Shown one piece after another: positions 8,297-16,334 of a DNA stretch of 32,674 bases. Under the pieces are notes generated by a model. The model was not told where the DNA came from. It did no database searches and saw nothing but the letters and a program-made list of their open reading frames with translations. The position numbers and the translations under genes are program-made. Within the stretch, counting starts at the first letter, position 1, and each line of letters opens with the position of its first letter. The DNA is from Thermodesulfovibrionales bacterium (lineage in GTDB: Bacteria > Nitrospirota > Thermodesulfovibrionia > Thermodesulfovibrionales > Dissulfurispiraceae). The stretch is from the NCBI GenBank assembly GCA_030017995.1, contig JASEGS010000019.1, positions 1 to 32,674 on the forward strand, in the 5' to 3' direction.

Positions 8297-9592
8297 CTAT
8301 GCTGCTTTTTTAGGCATTTTCTCAAAAACCTTCCATGCCTTAAGCGTATCAACAGCCCTCTGTAATTGTATATCATCCTTTTCGTCTACATCCACAGGGA
8401 CTGTCTCTTTATCCTGCTGTTCCTCTTTCTGCTGCTCGTTTTTAAGATGTCTGTCAAGATCCTTTTCTCTGAGCACCACATGCTCTTTGCCGTTTTTGGC
8501 ATCCAGTTTGACCACTATATCAGGAGTTATGCCGATATTCTGAATGCTTGTTCCATTTGGGGTATAATATTTTGCAGTAGTAAGCCTCAGCCCTGAACCA
8601 TCAGTCAGAGGAACAAGGCTCTGAACAGATCCTTTCCCAAAGGTCTGAACCCCTAAAACTATAGCCCTGTTCCAATCCTTAAGGGCTCCTGCAACAATCT
8701 CAGAGGCGCTGGCGCTGCCCTGATTTACAAGTACAACCATTGGCATATCTGCATAATATGGCACTTGTCCTTCTGTAAGGTAATCGGTCTTTTCGCCGCT
8801 CTTGCTTTTTATATACACCACCAATTTCTTTGGAGGGAGGAACTGTTCAGAAACCTCCACAGCGCTGTTTAAAAGTCCTCCGGGGTTGTTTCTCAAATCA
8901 AGTACTAAAGAGGTCATGCCCTCTTTTTTCAATTTGTCCAGAGCAGCAGAAAGGTCTGAGGCAGTGGACTCCTGAAACTGTGTAAGTTTTACATATCCTA
9001 TTCCGTCACCCATAAGTTTTGACTTTACGCTCTTTATCTTTATGATATCCCTAATTATGGTAAAATCCTTCGTCTCCTTCCACCCTTCCCTGAAAATGGT
9101 CAATGTAATAGATGTGCCTTTCGGCCCTCTCATTTTAGTGACTGCATCATGAAGCCCCATGTTCTTTGTTGACTCTCCTGAAATCTTGATTATCTTGTCA
9201 CCAGCCTTTATGCCGGCTTTATACGCAGGGGTGTCTTCAATTGGCGCTATTACTGTAAGGCTTCCATCCTTGCTGCCTATCTGAATGCCGAGACCGCCAA
9301 ACTCGCCTTTTGTTTCCACCTGCATCTCTTTAAAAGCATCAGGGGACAAATAACCTGAATGCGGGTCCAAAGAATTAATCATGCCTTTAATAGCGCCGAT
9401 GACTATATCCTTTGTTTTTACTTCATCCACATAATTTTTCTTTATCAATGTCAGGACTTCTGTGAATATCCTCAGCTCTTCATAGCTGCCCTGTGCGTCA
9501 ACTGGATCAACAGTCCATCTGCCTATAACCATCCCTGTTAGTGCGATGAAAATACTTATTGTTATAAGCAGCCATTTCTTTCGTGAAAACAT
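8297..9592 (-). CDS. ctpA: S41-family carboxy-terminal processing protease
   Basis: A 431-residue periplasmic serine protease of the CtpA/Prc family, with one N-terminal signal or anchor helix (about 7-24). A PDZ domain at about 95-165 (GEFGGLGIQIG, then IKAGDKIIKISGE) recognises substrate C-termini. The protease core has LDLRNNPGG near 231-239, GSASASEI at 292-299 with the nucleophile Ser, and TFGKGSVQ with general-base Lys at about 320, so the Ser/Lys dyad is complete. A GGAGG Shine-Dalgarno precedes the ATG. It follows envC by about 24 bp in an ftsE-ftsX-envC-ctp order seen in several phyla, consistent with control of cell-wall hydrolases at division. Confidence 0.95.
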   Translation of the reverse strand: MFSRKKWLLITISIFIALTGMVIGRWTVDPVDAQGSYEELRIFTEVLTLIKKNYVDEVKTKDIVIGAIKGMINSLDPHSGYLSPDAFKEMQVETKGEFGGLGIQIGSKDGSLTVIAPIEDTPAYKAGIKAGDKIIKISGESTKNMGLHDAVTKMRGPKGTSITLTIFREGWKETKDFTIIRDIIKIKSVKSKLMGDGIGYVKLTQFQESTASDLSAALDKLKKEGMTSLVLDLRNNPGGLLNSAVEVSEQFLPPKKLVVYIKSKSGEKTDYLTEGQVPYYADMPMVVLVNQGSASASEIVAGALKDWNRAIVLGVQTFGKGSVQSLVPLTDGSGLRLTTAKYYTPNGTSIQNIGITPDIVVKLDAKNGKEHVVLREKDLDRHLKNEQQKEEQQDKETVPVDVDEKDDIQLQRAVDTLKAWKVFEKMPKKAA

Positions 9593-9616
9593 AGCTCTAT
9601 CCTCCGTCTTAATCTC

Positions 9617-10843
9617 TTATTGCTGGCGTTTCAGCCATTGCTGTGGGTCAAGGGGTTTCCCTTTATATCTTATCTCAAAATAGAGACCGCTCGCCCCCAA
9701 TGCATTTGATTCGCCAACTTCTCCGATTATCTCGTATTCTTTTATTATACCTCCATTTTTTGAAAAAATCTTTGCGAGGTTTCCATACAATGTATGATAG
9801 CCTTCTCCATGACTGATTATTACTAATTGACCATACCCTTTAAAATCATCTGCAAACACAACCTTGCCTTCATGAACTGCTTTGACAGAAGAGCCGCCGG
9901 CTGTTTTTATATGAATGCCGCTTCTAAAGACAGGCAGATTAAAAAGCGGATCAACCTGCGCTCCATAATGCAGCGCAACTGCGCCATTTACAGGCCATGA
10001 CAGCCTGCCTTTCAGACGCGCAAAATCGCTGTCTCCTAAAGGTTCCTCTTTCTTCCCGGTCTTTGCCTCTCTCTTTTTCTTGATCTCTGCCTCCCGTCTT
10101 TCAGATTCCTGTATTATTTTCAACATCCTGCTTGAAGCTTCTTTCATTTCTCCTATCATCTTCTCATATGATTCCCTGTCTTTCCTGACATTAGCCAAAA
10201 GCACCTGTTTTTCTTTCTGTTTGTCTTTCAGGGATCTGTTAAGCCTTGTAAGTTCTATCTCTCCTGCCTTCAGCTCAGCAAACACCCGCTGAAACTCCTC
10301 TTCCTTGCCGGTTAAAGCAGACAGGGTCTCTTTATACCTCTCTATAAGTCTGTAATCGTAGGCCGAAATATCATTGATATAACGCATAAGTCTTGCTGTC
10401 CGCGATATATCTTCTCCAGTCAGCAACACAAAAAGTGAATCACTTTCCTTGTTTACTTTTTGTAATGTCTTCAGTCTTTTCCTAAGCAGGTTTTCCTGTT
10501 GCTGCAGGCTTTCTTTGGTTTTGACAATATCTTCTTGCAGAGCTGATATATCATTTTGGAGCTTTTTTATTTTGGCATGCTGAACAGAAAGCTTATCTTT
10601 TATTTTATTGAATTCAGAGATAGTTTTCACAAGCTCGTCAAGAACAGACTGTTCCTTCTTTTTAATGGATTCCAGTTTCTTTTGGCGGGTGCGGATGTCT
10701 TTTTGTATGCGTCTGTATTCTTCTCTTGAGGCATCGGCGTACACATCTGTTGACAGGGCGGTGAAAAAACAGAGCAACAAAATGCAGAGCATGATGAAAT
10801 TCTTTAAGCTTAACTCTTGCATTTTACTGCCTGCATTCTGCAT
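9617..10843 (-). CDS. envC: EnvC-like murein hydrolase activator (degenerate M23/LytM)
   Basis: A 408-residue exported coiled-coil protein ending in a LytM (peptidase M23) fold. A hydrophobic export segment lies at about 15-37, heptad-rich coiled coil at about 38-270 and LytM from about 285 to the end. The zinc ligands are not canonical: the first motif reads GIHIKT instead of HxxxD, and the last reads YFEIRY where active enzymes have HxH, while HGEGYHTLYGNL is kept. That pattern matches non-catalytic activators such as EnvC, which FtsEX recruits to switch on amidases. It starts directly after the ftsX stop, confirming the FtsEX partnership. The first 18 residues hold three candidate Met starts in a CAGAATG-like heptamer run, so the true start is uncertain. 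Confidence 0.9.
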   Translation of the reverse strand: MQNAGSKMQELSLKNFIMLCILLLCFFTALSTDVYADASREEYRRIQKDIRTRQKKLESIKKKEQSVLDELVKTISEFNKIKDKLSVQHAKIKKLQNDISALQEDIVKTKESLQQQENLLRKRLKTLQKVNKESDSLFVLLTGEDISRTARLMRYINDISAYDYRLIERYKETLSALTGKEEEFQRVFAELKAGEIELTRLNRSLKDKQKEKQVLLANVRKDRESYEKMIGEMKEASSRMLKIIQESERREAEIKKKREAKTGKKEEPLGDSDFARLKGRLSWPVNGAVALHYGAQVDPLFNLPVFRSGIHIKTAGGSSVKAVHEGKVVFADDFKGYGQLVIISHGEGYHTLYGNLAKIFSKNGGIIKEYEIIGEVGESNALGASGLYFEIRYKGKPLDPQQWLKRQQ

Positions 10844-11719
10844 TTAAGGTTTCAAGCGCCCAATGGCTATGGCAGAGCCTATAATGCCCAGCATAATCCC
10901 TGTTAAAGGCAGTAAGATCAATATCTCTTGCGGAAGGATCAGCATCTTAAATAGGGGGATATATACACTTAGTCTGTACGTAACGGCAAAATAAAAACCT
11001 AAAATGCCTGCTGCGGCAAGCCCTCCGCCGATGAGCCCAATAACGCTGCCCTCTATAATGAACGGCGCTCTGATAAAACCCTTTGTTGCGCCGAGCAGCT
11101 TTAAAATATCTATCTCCTCTTTCCTTCTGAAAAACAGGATTTTCACAGTGCTATAGGAAACAAAAATCACGCCTGAGGAAATGATCGCAAGAATTATGAT
11201 ACTTATGTTCTGAAGGGATCTTTTGAAAAGGTGAATCGCTTCTGCAATCCTTTCCCCGCTTTGCACATCCTCAACGCCTGACATCATTCTTATCTCTCCT
11301 GATATTTGTCTTACAGCAGATGAGGTGACATAATCCTTCTTCAATTTTATCTCAACAGAGGAAGAGAGGGGATTCTCACTCAACCCCTCAAGAATATGAC
11401 TTGAGTCTCTGAGCACCTTTTTGATTTCTTTTAATGCCTCGTCTTTGGATATATATTTCAGGCTCAAGACATCCTGCCTCTTTTTGAGAGTATCTATAAC
11501 ATTATTTATCTCCTCTCCGGATAGTTTTTCATTCAGATACACTATTATCGAAAAACGTTCCGGCAAACGATTAGCAATGACTTCAAAATTATACAGAAAA
11601 AATGAAATAAGACTTATAATCAAGAGCCCTGAAAAGACAGTAAACATGGAGAGCATGTTGATCCATTTCTCTCTCCAAAGACTCTGAAATGCAGACCTAA
11701 ATGAATACTCCAATGCCAT
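10844..11719 (-). CDS. ftsX: Cell division permease-like protein FtsX
   Basis: A 291-residue inner-membrane partner of FtsE. The first membrane helix is at about 22-45, followed by a periplasmic domain of about 120 residues (the extracellular loop that contacts EnvC-type activators), then three C-terminal helices at roughly 170-195, 218-245 and 262-287, the FtsX/MacB-like topology. The start ATG overlaps the ftsE stop by one base (TAATG), and the stop abuts the envC start, giving tight coupling. FtsEX uses ATP hydrolysis to transmit a conformational signal to periplasmic hydrolase activators rather than to transport. Confidence 0.95.
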   Translation of the reverse strand: MALEYSFRSAFQSLWREKWINMLSMFTVFSGLLIISLISFFLYNFEVIANRLPERFSIIVYLNEKLSGEEINNVIDTLKKRQDVLSLKYISKDEALKEIKKVLRDSSHILEGLSENPLSSSVEIKLKKDYVTSSAVRQISGEIRMMSGVEDVQSGERIAEAIHLFKRSLQNISIIILAIISSGVIFVSYSTVKILFFRRKEEIDILKLLGATKGFIRAPFIIEGSVIGLIGGGLAAAGILGFYFAVTYRLSVYIPLFKMLILPQEILILLPLTGIMLGIIGSAIAIGRLKP

Positions 11720-12381
11720 TAACCAACCTCTTCTCCTATAAGGTTTCCGCCATCCAGCTTCAATACCCGCTTGCCGGTATATCTGAACAATTCCCTGTTG
11801 TGCGTTGCTATAATTACGGTTGTCCCACTTATGTTTATTCCACGGAACACCTTCATTATATCCAACGCTGTATTTGAATCAAGGTTCCCTGTAGGCTCAT
11901 CAGCAAGCACTAAAAAAGGCTCAGCCACTATTGCCCTCGCAATCACAACCCTCTGTTGCTCCCCGCCTGAAAGGCTCTTCGGAAAATTATCGGCCTTATG
12001 CCGCAGATGAACTTTTTTTAATGCTGTAAATGCAAGGGTTTTGACTTCCTTTTCGCTGACTCCTCTTATCCGCAATGACAAGGCAACGTTGTCAATTACA
12101 GTCAGGTTGTCAATAAGCTTAAAATCCTGAAATACAATGCCAATGCCCCGCCTGAAGAAAGGTATTTTGGACGCCTTAAGAGATGCAAGGTGAAAATCAC
12201 CAATAACAATATCACCTTCATCAGGCCTTTCTTCCATATACATAAGTTTGAGAATGGTAGATTTACCAGCGCCGCTCGGCCCCGTTATAAAGGCCATTTC
12301 AGCTTTCTGAACACTAAAACTTATATCTTTTAGAACAATATTGTTGTCATAATGCTTGGAGACATTTTGAAAGGCTATCAT
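11719..12381 (-). CDS. ftsE: Cell division ATP-binding protein FtsE
   Basis: A 220-residue ABC ATPase. Walker A is GPSGAGKST at about 36-44, the Q-loop is VFQDFKLID, the ABC signature LSGGEQQR is near 138-145, Walker B is FLVLADEPTGNLD and the H-loop is IIATHN. It works with FtsX in the next gene as the division-site ATPase. No Shine-Dalgarno is seen. Upstream is the heptamer inverted-repeat element that fills the gap to the transketolase gene; the edge of that element supplies a TATAAA just before the ATG. Confidence 0.96.
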   Translation of the reverse strand: MIAFQNVSKHYDNNIVLKDISFSVQKAEMAFITGPSGAGKSTILKLMYMEERPDEGDIVIGDFHLASLKASKIPFFRRGIGIVFQDFKLIDNLTVIDNVALSLRIRGVSEKEVKTLAFTALKKVHLRHKADNFPKSLSGGEQQRVVIARAIVAEPFLVLADEPTGNLDSNTALDIMKVFRGINISGTTVIIATHNRELFRYTGKRVLKLDGGNLIGEEVG

Positions 12382-12388
12382 ATATTTA

Positions 12389-12458
12389 TAATGCGTAATC
12401 CGTAATGAGTGATGAAAGGCATTATTTTATTCATTACCCATCACACATTAGTCATGAC
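12389..12458. repeat. Heptamer-periodic inverted repeat between ftsE and transketolase
   Basis: The left arm is TAATGCG, TAATCCG, TAATGAG, TGATG (12389-12414). The right arm is CATTACC, CATCACA, CATTAGT, CATGAC (12432-12458), that is, the same 7-bp unit in the opposite orientation. The element spans essentially the whole intergenic gap and its right arm encodes the last residues and stop of the transketolase subunit. Confidence 0.65.
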
Positions 12459-13427
12459 TGTCTTTACTATTTCCTCTGCTGTGAGCCCATGAATCTTCAG
12501 CAGTTCCTCAGGCTTCCCTGATCCTCCAAATGTATCCTTTGTGCCTATTCTCTTTATAGAAACAGGATGGTTCTCTGATAAAAACTCTGCTACTGCGCTG
12601 CCAAGACCTCCCACTATGGAATGCTCCTCTGCTGTAACTATTAATTTTGAATTACTGGCAGCCTCAAGTAGAGCCTCAGTGTCAAGAGGCTTTATAGTCG
12701 GCATGTTTATTACACCCACATCCATTCCTTTCTGCAAGAGCATTTCTTTTGCTTTAAGCGCTTCAGAGACCATTATTCCATTGGCAATGATGTTTGCATC
12801 TCTGCCTATATGGAACTTATAAGCCTTTCCTATCTGAAATCTATAGCCTGCCGGCATGACAGACGGAACCTTTGCCCTGCCGAGTCTCACATAAACCGGA
12901 CCGTCATACTCAGCAATGGCATCTATGACCTGCTTTGTTTCAAATCCATCACAAGGCGTTATTACTGTCATATGAGGAATAGCACGCATCAATGCCATGT
13001 CTTCCAGCGCCTGGTGGGATGCCCCGTCTTCTCCCACTGTAATCCCTGCATGTGTAGCAACGATCTTGACATTAAGGTTTGAATAACAGATAGTCTGTCT
13101 TATCTGATCCCACGCTCTGCCAGATGCAAACACTGCAAATGTAGATGCAAACGGTATTTTACCGACAAGGGAGAGTCCCCCGGCTGTTGCCATCATATCC
13201 TGTTCGGCTATTCCCATATTGAAGAATCTTTCGGGGAATGCCTTTGCGAATTTTGCTGTCTTTGTTGAACCGGAAAGATCAGCATCAAGCACTACTACAC
13301 ATTCATTCCTTGTGCCCAAATCAAGAAGCGCTGCACCATAAGCATCCCTTGTTGCAACAGCCTGTCCGAAGAAATCAACTCCAGACTCCTTACCCTTGAC
13401 TACTGATTCTTCCGGCCTACTCCCCAT
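12441..13427 (-). CDS. tkt: Transketolase, C-terminal (pyrimidine-binding/TKC) subunit
   Basis: A 328-residue second half of a split transketolase. The pyrimidine-binding domain starts at about 20 (AYGAALLDLG), with the thiamine-activating Glu in FFNMGIAEQDMM near 88-100, then SLVGKIPFASTFAVF, THAGITVGEDGASHQALEDMALMRAIP, and a C-terminal regulatory-like domain with TAEEHSIVGGLGSAVAE. It pairs with the N-terminal subunit encoded immediately upstream, the two reading frames overlapping by 11 bp. Together they transfer two-carbon units in the pentose phosphate pathway. Split transketolases are common in archaea and several bacterial phyla. The C-terminal residues lie in the heptamer repeat. Confidence 0.95.
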   Translation of the reverse strand: MGSRPEESVVKGKESGVDFFGQAVATRDAYGAALLDLGTRNECVVVLDADLSGSTKTAKFAKAFPERFFNMGIAEQDMMATAGGLSLVGKIPFASTFAVFASGRAWDQIRQTICYSNLNVKIVATHAGITVGEDGASHQALEDMALMRAIPHMTVITPCDGFETKQVIDAIAEYDGPVYVRLGRAKVPSVMPAGYRFQIGKAYKFHIGRDANIIANGIMVSEALKAKEMLLQKGMDVGVINMPTIKPLDTEALLEAASNSKLIVTAEEHSIVGGLGSAVAEFLSENHPVSIKRIGTKDTFGGSGKPEELLKIHGLTAEEIVKTVMTNV

Positions 13428-14259
13428 TCCCTGCCAACTCCTTTAATGCAAGTTCGAGTTCTTCCTTTGTTGGTACAATTCCATGATATTCTACCTTGCC
13501 CTCAAAAAAAGAAACCCCTTTCCCCTTTATTGTTCTGGCGAGGATCACAGATGGCTTCCCCTTTATCTTTTCTGCTTCGTCAAGGGCGTCAACTATCTGC
13601 TCCATGTCATGTCCGTCTATCTCAAATATATGCCAGCCAAATGCCTTCCATTTATCAGGCACAGGTTCTATCTTCATTACATCAGAACATCTGCCGTCTA
13701 TCTGCAGCTCATTTAGATCTACAATAGCGCAGAGATTATCTAAAAAATAATGGCTGGCTGTCATAGCTGCTTCCCAAACCTGACCTTCCTGTGTTTCACC
13801 GTCACCGAGGAGGCAATACACCCTTGCCGGATTCCTGTCAAGTTTAAGACCCAATGCCATCCCATTTGCTATGGATAGCCCCTGGCCAAGAGAGCCTGTT
13901 GACACTTCAATCCCGGGCAACATTTTTGATGACGGATGCCCCTGCAAAGGGCTCCTGATTTTTCTTAGTGTATTAAGAAGGGATTTATCAAAATATCCTG
14001 TCAATGCAAGGACAGTATAGAGCAGAGGAGCTGCGTGTCCCTTTGAGAGAACAAATCTATCCCGCTCAGGCCACTTAGGGTCATCCGGTCTATGTCTCAT
14101 CTTATAAAAATACAGCGCTGTTGCTATATCTGCAGAGGATAAAGATCCTCCTGTATGTCCTGACCCTGCCTGAGCAAGCATTCTCAGTATTTCTACTCTA
14201 ACTGCTCTTGCCTGTTCTTTCAAAAAGTAAATGTCACGGGATTGTGTTACAGCAGCCAA
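13417..14259 (-). CDS. tkt: Transketolase, N-terminal (PP-binding) subunit
   Basis: A 280-residue thiamine-diphosphate-binding half of transketolase. GSGHTGGSLSSADIATALYF at about 32-51 binds the cofactor phosphate region, and LGDGETQEGQVWEAAM near 151-166 is the GDG...metal motif. VSTGSLGQGLSIANGMALG lies between. The chosen start is TTG at 14259, about 7 nt after GAGAGG; no ATG fits better. A TATAAT-like box is seen about 40 nt upstream. Its product must assemble with the C-terminal subunit encoded by the next, overlapping gene. Confidence 0.94.
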   Translation of the reverse strand: MAAVTQSRDIYFLKEQARAVRVEILRMLAQAGSGHTGGSLSSADIATALYFYKMRHRPDDPKWPERDRFVLSKGHAAPLLYTVLALTGYFDKSLLNTLRKIRSPLQGHPSSKMLPGIEVSTGSLGQGLSIANGMALGLKLDRNPARVYCLLGDGETQEGQVWEAAMTASHYFLDNLCAIVDLNELQIDGRCSDVMKIEPVPDKWKAFGWHIFEIDGHDMEQIVDALDEAEKIKGKPSVILARTIKGKGVSFFEGKVEYHGIVPTKEELELALKELAGNGE

Positions 14260-14361
14260 ATGTTTTCCTCTCTCAGTAAAAATTAAATTATTATATAATA
14301 TCTGAAAAGAAATTTGGTAATGTTATGCCTGCTGCCTATGATTATTGCGGGTTATGGTTAT

Positions 14362-14394
14362 AACCATGGGAGGGGCTATGCCCCTCCCATGGTT
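14362..14394. terminator. Perfect GC-rich hairpin downstream of the DUF3373 gene
   Basis: 15-bp arms AACCATGGGAGGGGC (14362-14376) and GCCCCTCCCATGGTT (14380-14394) with a 3-nt loop. It lies just past the stop of the minus-strand DUF3373 gene and so probably ends or stabilises that transcript. No T-run follows on either strand, so it is not a textbook intrinsic terminator. Confidence 0.55.
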
Positions 14395-14404
14395 TAATAG
14401 AGGG

Positions 14405-16042
14405 TTAGAACAAAACATCAAAGGTTAGGTAGATATCGTGTGCATTCTTAACCGGTGCAAACAACTGTGTTCCCGATGGATCTATTGTATTTAAATCAGA
14501 GATCTTCTTCGGCTCTCCAATCCAGTTGTTGCTCCCTGTATATTCAAACTTGTAATACTGGTAGCCGAGTCTTGCAAATGCCTTTCCTTTTTTCGAAATA
14601 GGCTTTAGATTAAGCTCCTGAATTACATATGCCTCATATACATCGCCCCTTGTGCCGAGCTTTGATGTCCACATATCATCAGATGCTGGTATCATGCCAA
14701 TCCAGTATTTTGAGCCATGATTGTACTCAACGCCGATTTTTGTCCCGCTCTTGAGATCATACCTTGCGCCAAGATAGATGGCAGAGCCAGTGTGGCTTTT
14801 CTTGTTCCCCTCGTCATAAAGCAATCCAAAGCCGGCATTCTGCCAAGTCGCTCCGCCATCCATCGAGAAGAATGGCAAAGAGAACATATTATTATTTGGA
14901 TGCGTCATGCTCAAGGCGCAAGATGCAAAGAGATTAAGGTCACCGGGGCCAACCTTTTTCATTTTCCCCATGACCACCCCGCCTAACCATTCAATATCAC
15001 CAAGATTCGCCGTGACTGGTGTATTGACTGTCACAAAGTTTCCGCCGCCCATATCCACTAATTGATTCATACCATCGGATGGCGCATTGAAAATATTAAA
15101 TCCCCTCTGATACTGAAGTTCTATATGCAAGTTCTCTGTATCGTAGGGAACAACATTAAAGCCGATGAAATCAGTGTCTTTCAGGTTCGAACTGAACCCG
15201 TTATCAAATCCCCTTCCAGCTCAAAGCTTTACATAGGCACCAGGGAGCGCCTCTATATCAGGCGCAAAACCAAAGGATGCACCATCAAATGCATAATCAA
15301 CCAATAGATTAGGAATTCCTGCTGTGCCAATCCTTTCGGCATTCTGTCTCAAATTACCGGGCACGCCGCCAGTTGACGGCCTTCTACCAACGGATAACCA
15401 GATAGGCGCATCCCCGATATTGCTCCATGTGGCGTATGCATAATCAACCCTTAGGGTATTGTCAGAAGGCACATGGGTTACAACGCCGTCAAATGGGCCA
15501 AATGCCCTATCTGCAAAGAAATTACCCTGAACAGGAGTCATGGTCTCATGCCCGAATACCTTGTACATCAGAAGGCGTGCCTTGACATTAATATCCTCTG
15601 TCGCCTTTGCCCTGAGGTTCAAACCGAAGCGGTTTGTAAAAACAGTATCATTTTTAGCTGTGTAACCAGACACGGGAGAGACAAGAAAAAGAGGGTACCC
15701 GGGTGCTGGTTGGTAAGGTGTTGTAGTAAATGGATTATACTGCATATAGTCATGAACTTTACCTCTGAGAGAGTCAAACCTGAACCTGTAATCCCCGCCG
15801 ATTTCAAGCCATGAAAGATGGCCTGCGCCGTCGGCGGCCTTTTCGGCCTTTTGTTCAACAACTGTGATTCGTTCCTCCTTTAAAGCCTCTTTCTTCTGCA
15901 TTTCCTGCATCTGCTATTTCAAGCGATCGAGTTCCTTTGAGAGGGCTTCGAGCTTCTGAAGAAGGTCTGCCTGATCAGCAGCAAATGCTGGCAGAGGAAG
16001 AAAAAGGGAGAGAGAAAGGAGAATTGCCAGAAAATTCCTCAT
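14405..16042 (-). pseudogene. DUF3373 porin-like outer-membrane protein with two in-frame stops
   Basis: A single reading frame of 546 codons broken by TAG at 15914-15916 (codon 43) and TGA at 15221-15223 (codon 274). The three open pieces (from 16042, 15910 and below 15220) are in the same frame with no insertion or deletion. The start at 16042 has a strong AGGAGG and opens a signal peptide (MRNFLAILLSLSLFLPLPAF), followed by a short coiled coil of the kind found at the N-terminus of DUF3373 proteins. A DYRFRFDSLRG strand and many alternating beta-like strands follow, ending in a phenylalanine (LTFDVLF), typical of outer-membrane barrels. The TAG replaces what is probably Gln (CAG) in the run LK-stop-QMQEMQ. 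Function is unknown; a porin or anchored barrel is inferred. It is either a recent pseudogene, a sequencing artefact, or a stop-codon readthrough case. Confidence 0.8.
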
Positions 16043-16067
16043 AAACACCTCCTTAATTTTTTCTAAT

Positions 16068-16096
16068 TCTATAACACGGGACAAAGGATAAGTCAA
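16068..16096 (-). promoter_or_regulatory. Sigma-70-type promoter of the DUF3373 gene
   Basis: Minus strand TTGACT (16096-16091), 17-nt spacer, TATAGA (16073-16068). Transcription would start about 20 nt before the ATG at 16042, leaving room for the AGGAGG site. The promoter looks intact although the gene is interrupted. Confidence 0.6.
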
Positions 16097-16144
16097 GAAC
16101 TTTTTTTATTTAGAAATTACGAAACTATATATAATATGAAAAGT

Positions 16145-16174
16145 TTGACACCAGAACAGTATTTCTGGTATAAA
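16145..16174 (+). promoter_or_regulatory. tRNA-Asn promoter with an inverted repeat in its spacer
   Basis: TTGACA (16145-16150), 18-nt spacer, TATAAA (16169-16174). The spacer is itself an inverted repeat, CCAGAA-N6-TTCTGG (16151-16168), filling the space exactly, which looks like a repressor or activator site. The tRNA begins about 44 nt after the -10. Confidence 0.55.
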
Positions 16175-16217
16175 AAATAGGTTTTAAGCCTGATTCTAAA
16201 GGCTTGAATTCTGAAAT

Positions 16218-16290
16218 TCCTGGGTAGCTCAGCCGGCAGAGCGGGTGGCTGTTAACCACTTGGTCGGGGGTTCGAATCCCTCCCCAGGAG
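16218..16290 (+). tRNA. trnN: tRNA-Asn (anticodon GTT)
   Basis: 73 nt that fold as a cloverleaf. The acceptor stem TCCTGGG (16218-16224) pairs with CCCAGGA (16283-16289), with discriminator G at 16290. The anticodon loop CTGTTAA has GTT at 16251-16253, and the T-loop is GGTTCGAATCC. CCA is not encoded. It stands alone on the plus strand between minus-strand genes. Confidence 0.95.
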
Positions 16291-16292
16291 TT

Positions 16293-16334
16293 CATAAGAA
16301 GAGGGGCGGGATAGTTCCCGCCCCTCTTCTTATG
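16293..16334. terminator. Long perfect hairpin between tRNA-Asn and hsp20
   Basis: 19-bp arms CATAAGAAGAGGGGCGGGA (16293-16311) and its exact complement (16316-16334) with a 4-nt loop. It begins 2 nt after the tRNA and includes the hsp20 stop codon and last codon on the other strand, so it probably terminates both converging transcripts. There is no long T-run. Confidence 0.7.

Noticed and set aside
15181-15223. Selenocysteine at the DUF3373 TGA
   Set aside because: A small stem (GGGTTC / GAACCT) begins about 21 nt after the TGA, but the loop lacks a convincing SECIS pattern, no redox motif surrounds the site, no sel genes are visible, and a second stop (TAG) in the same gene would remain unexplained.
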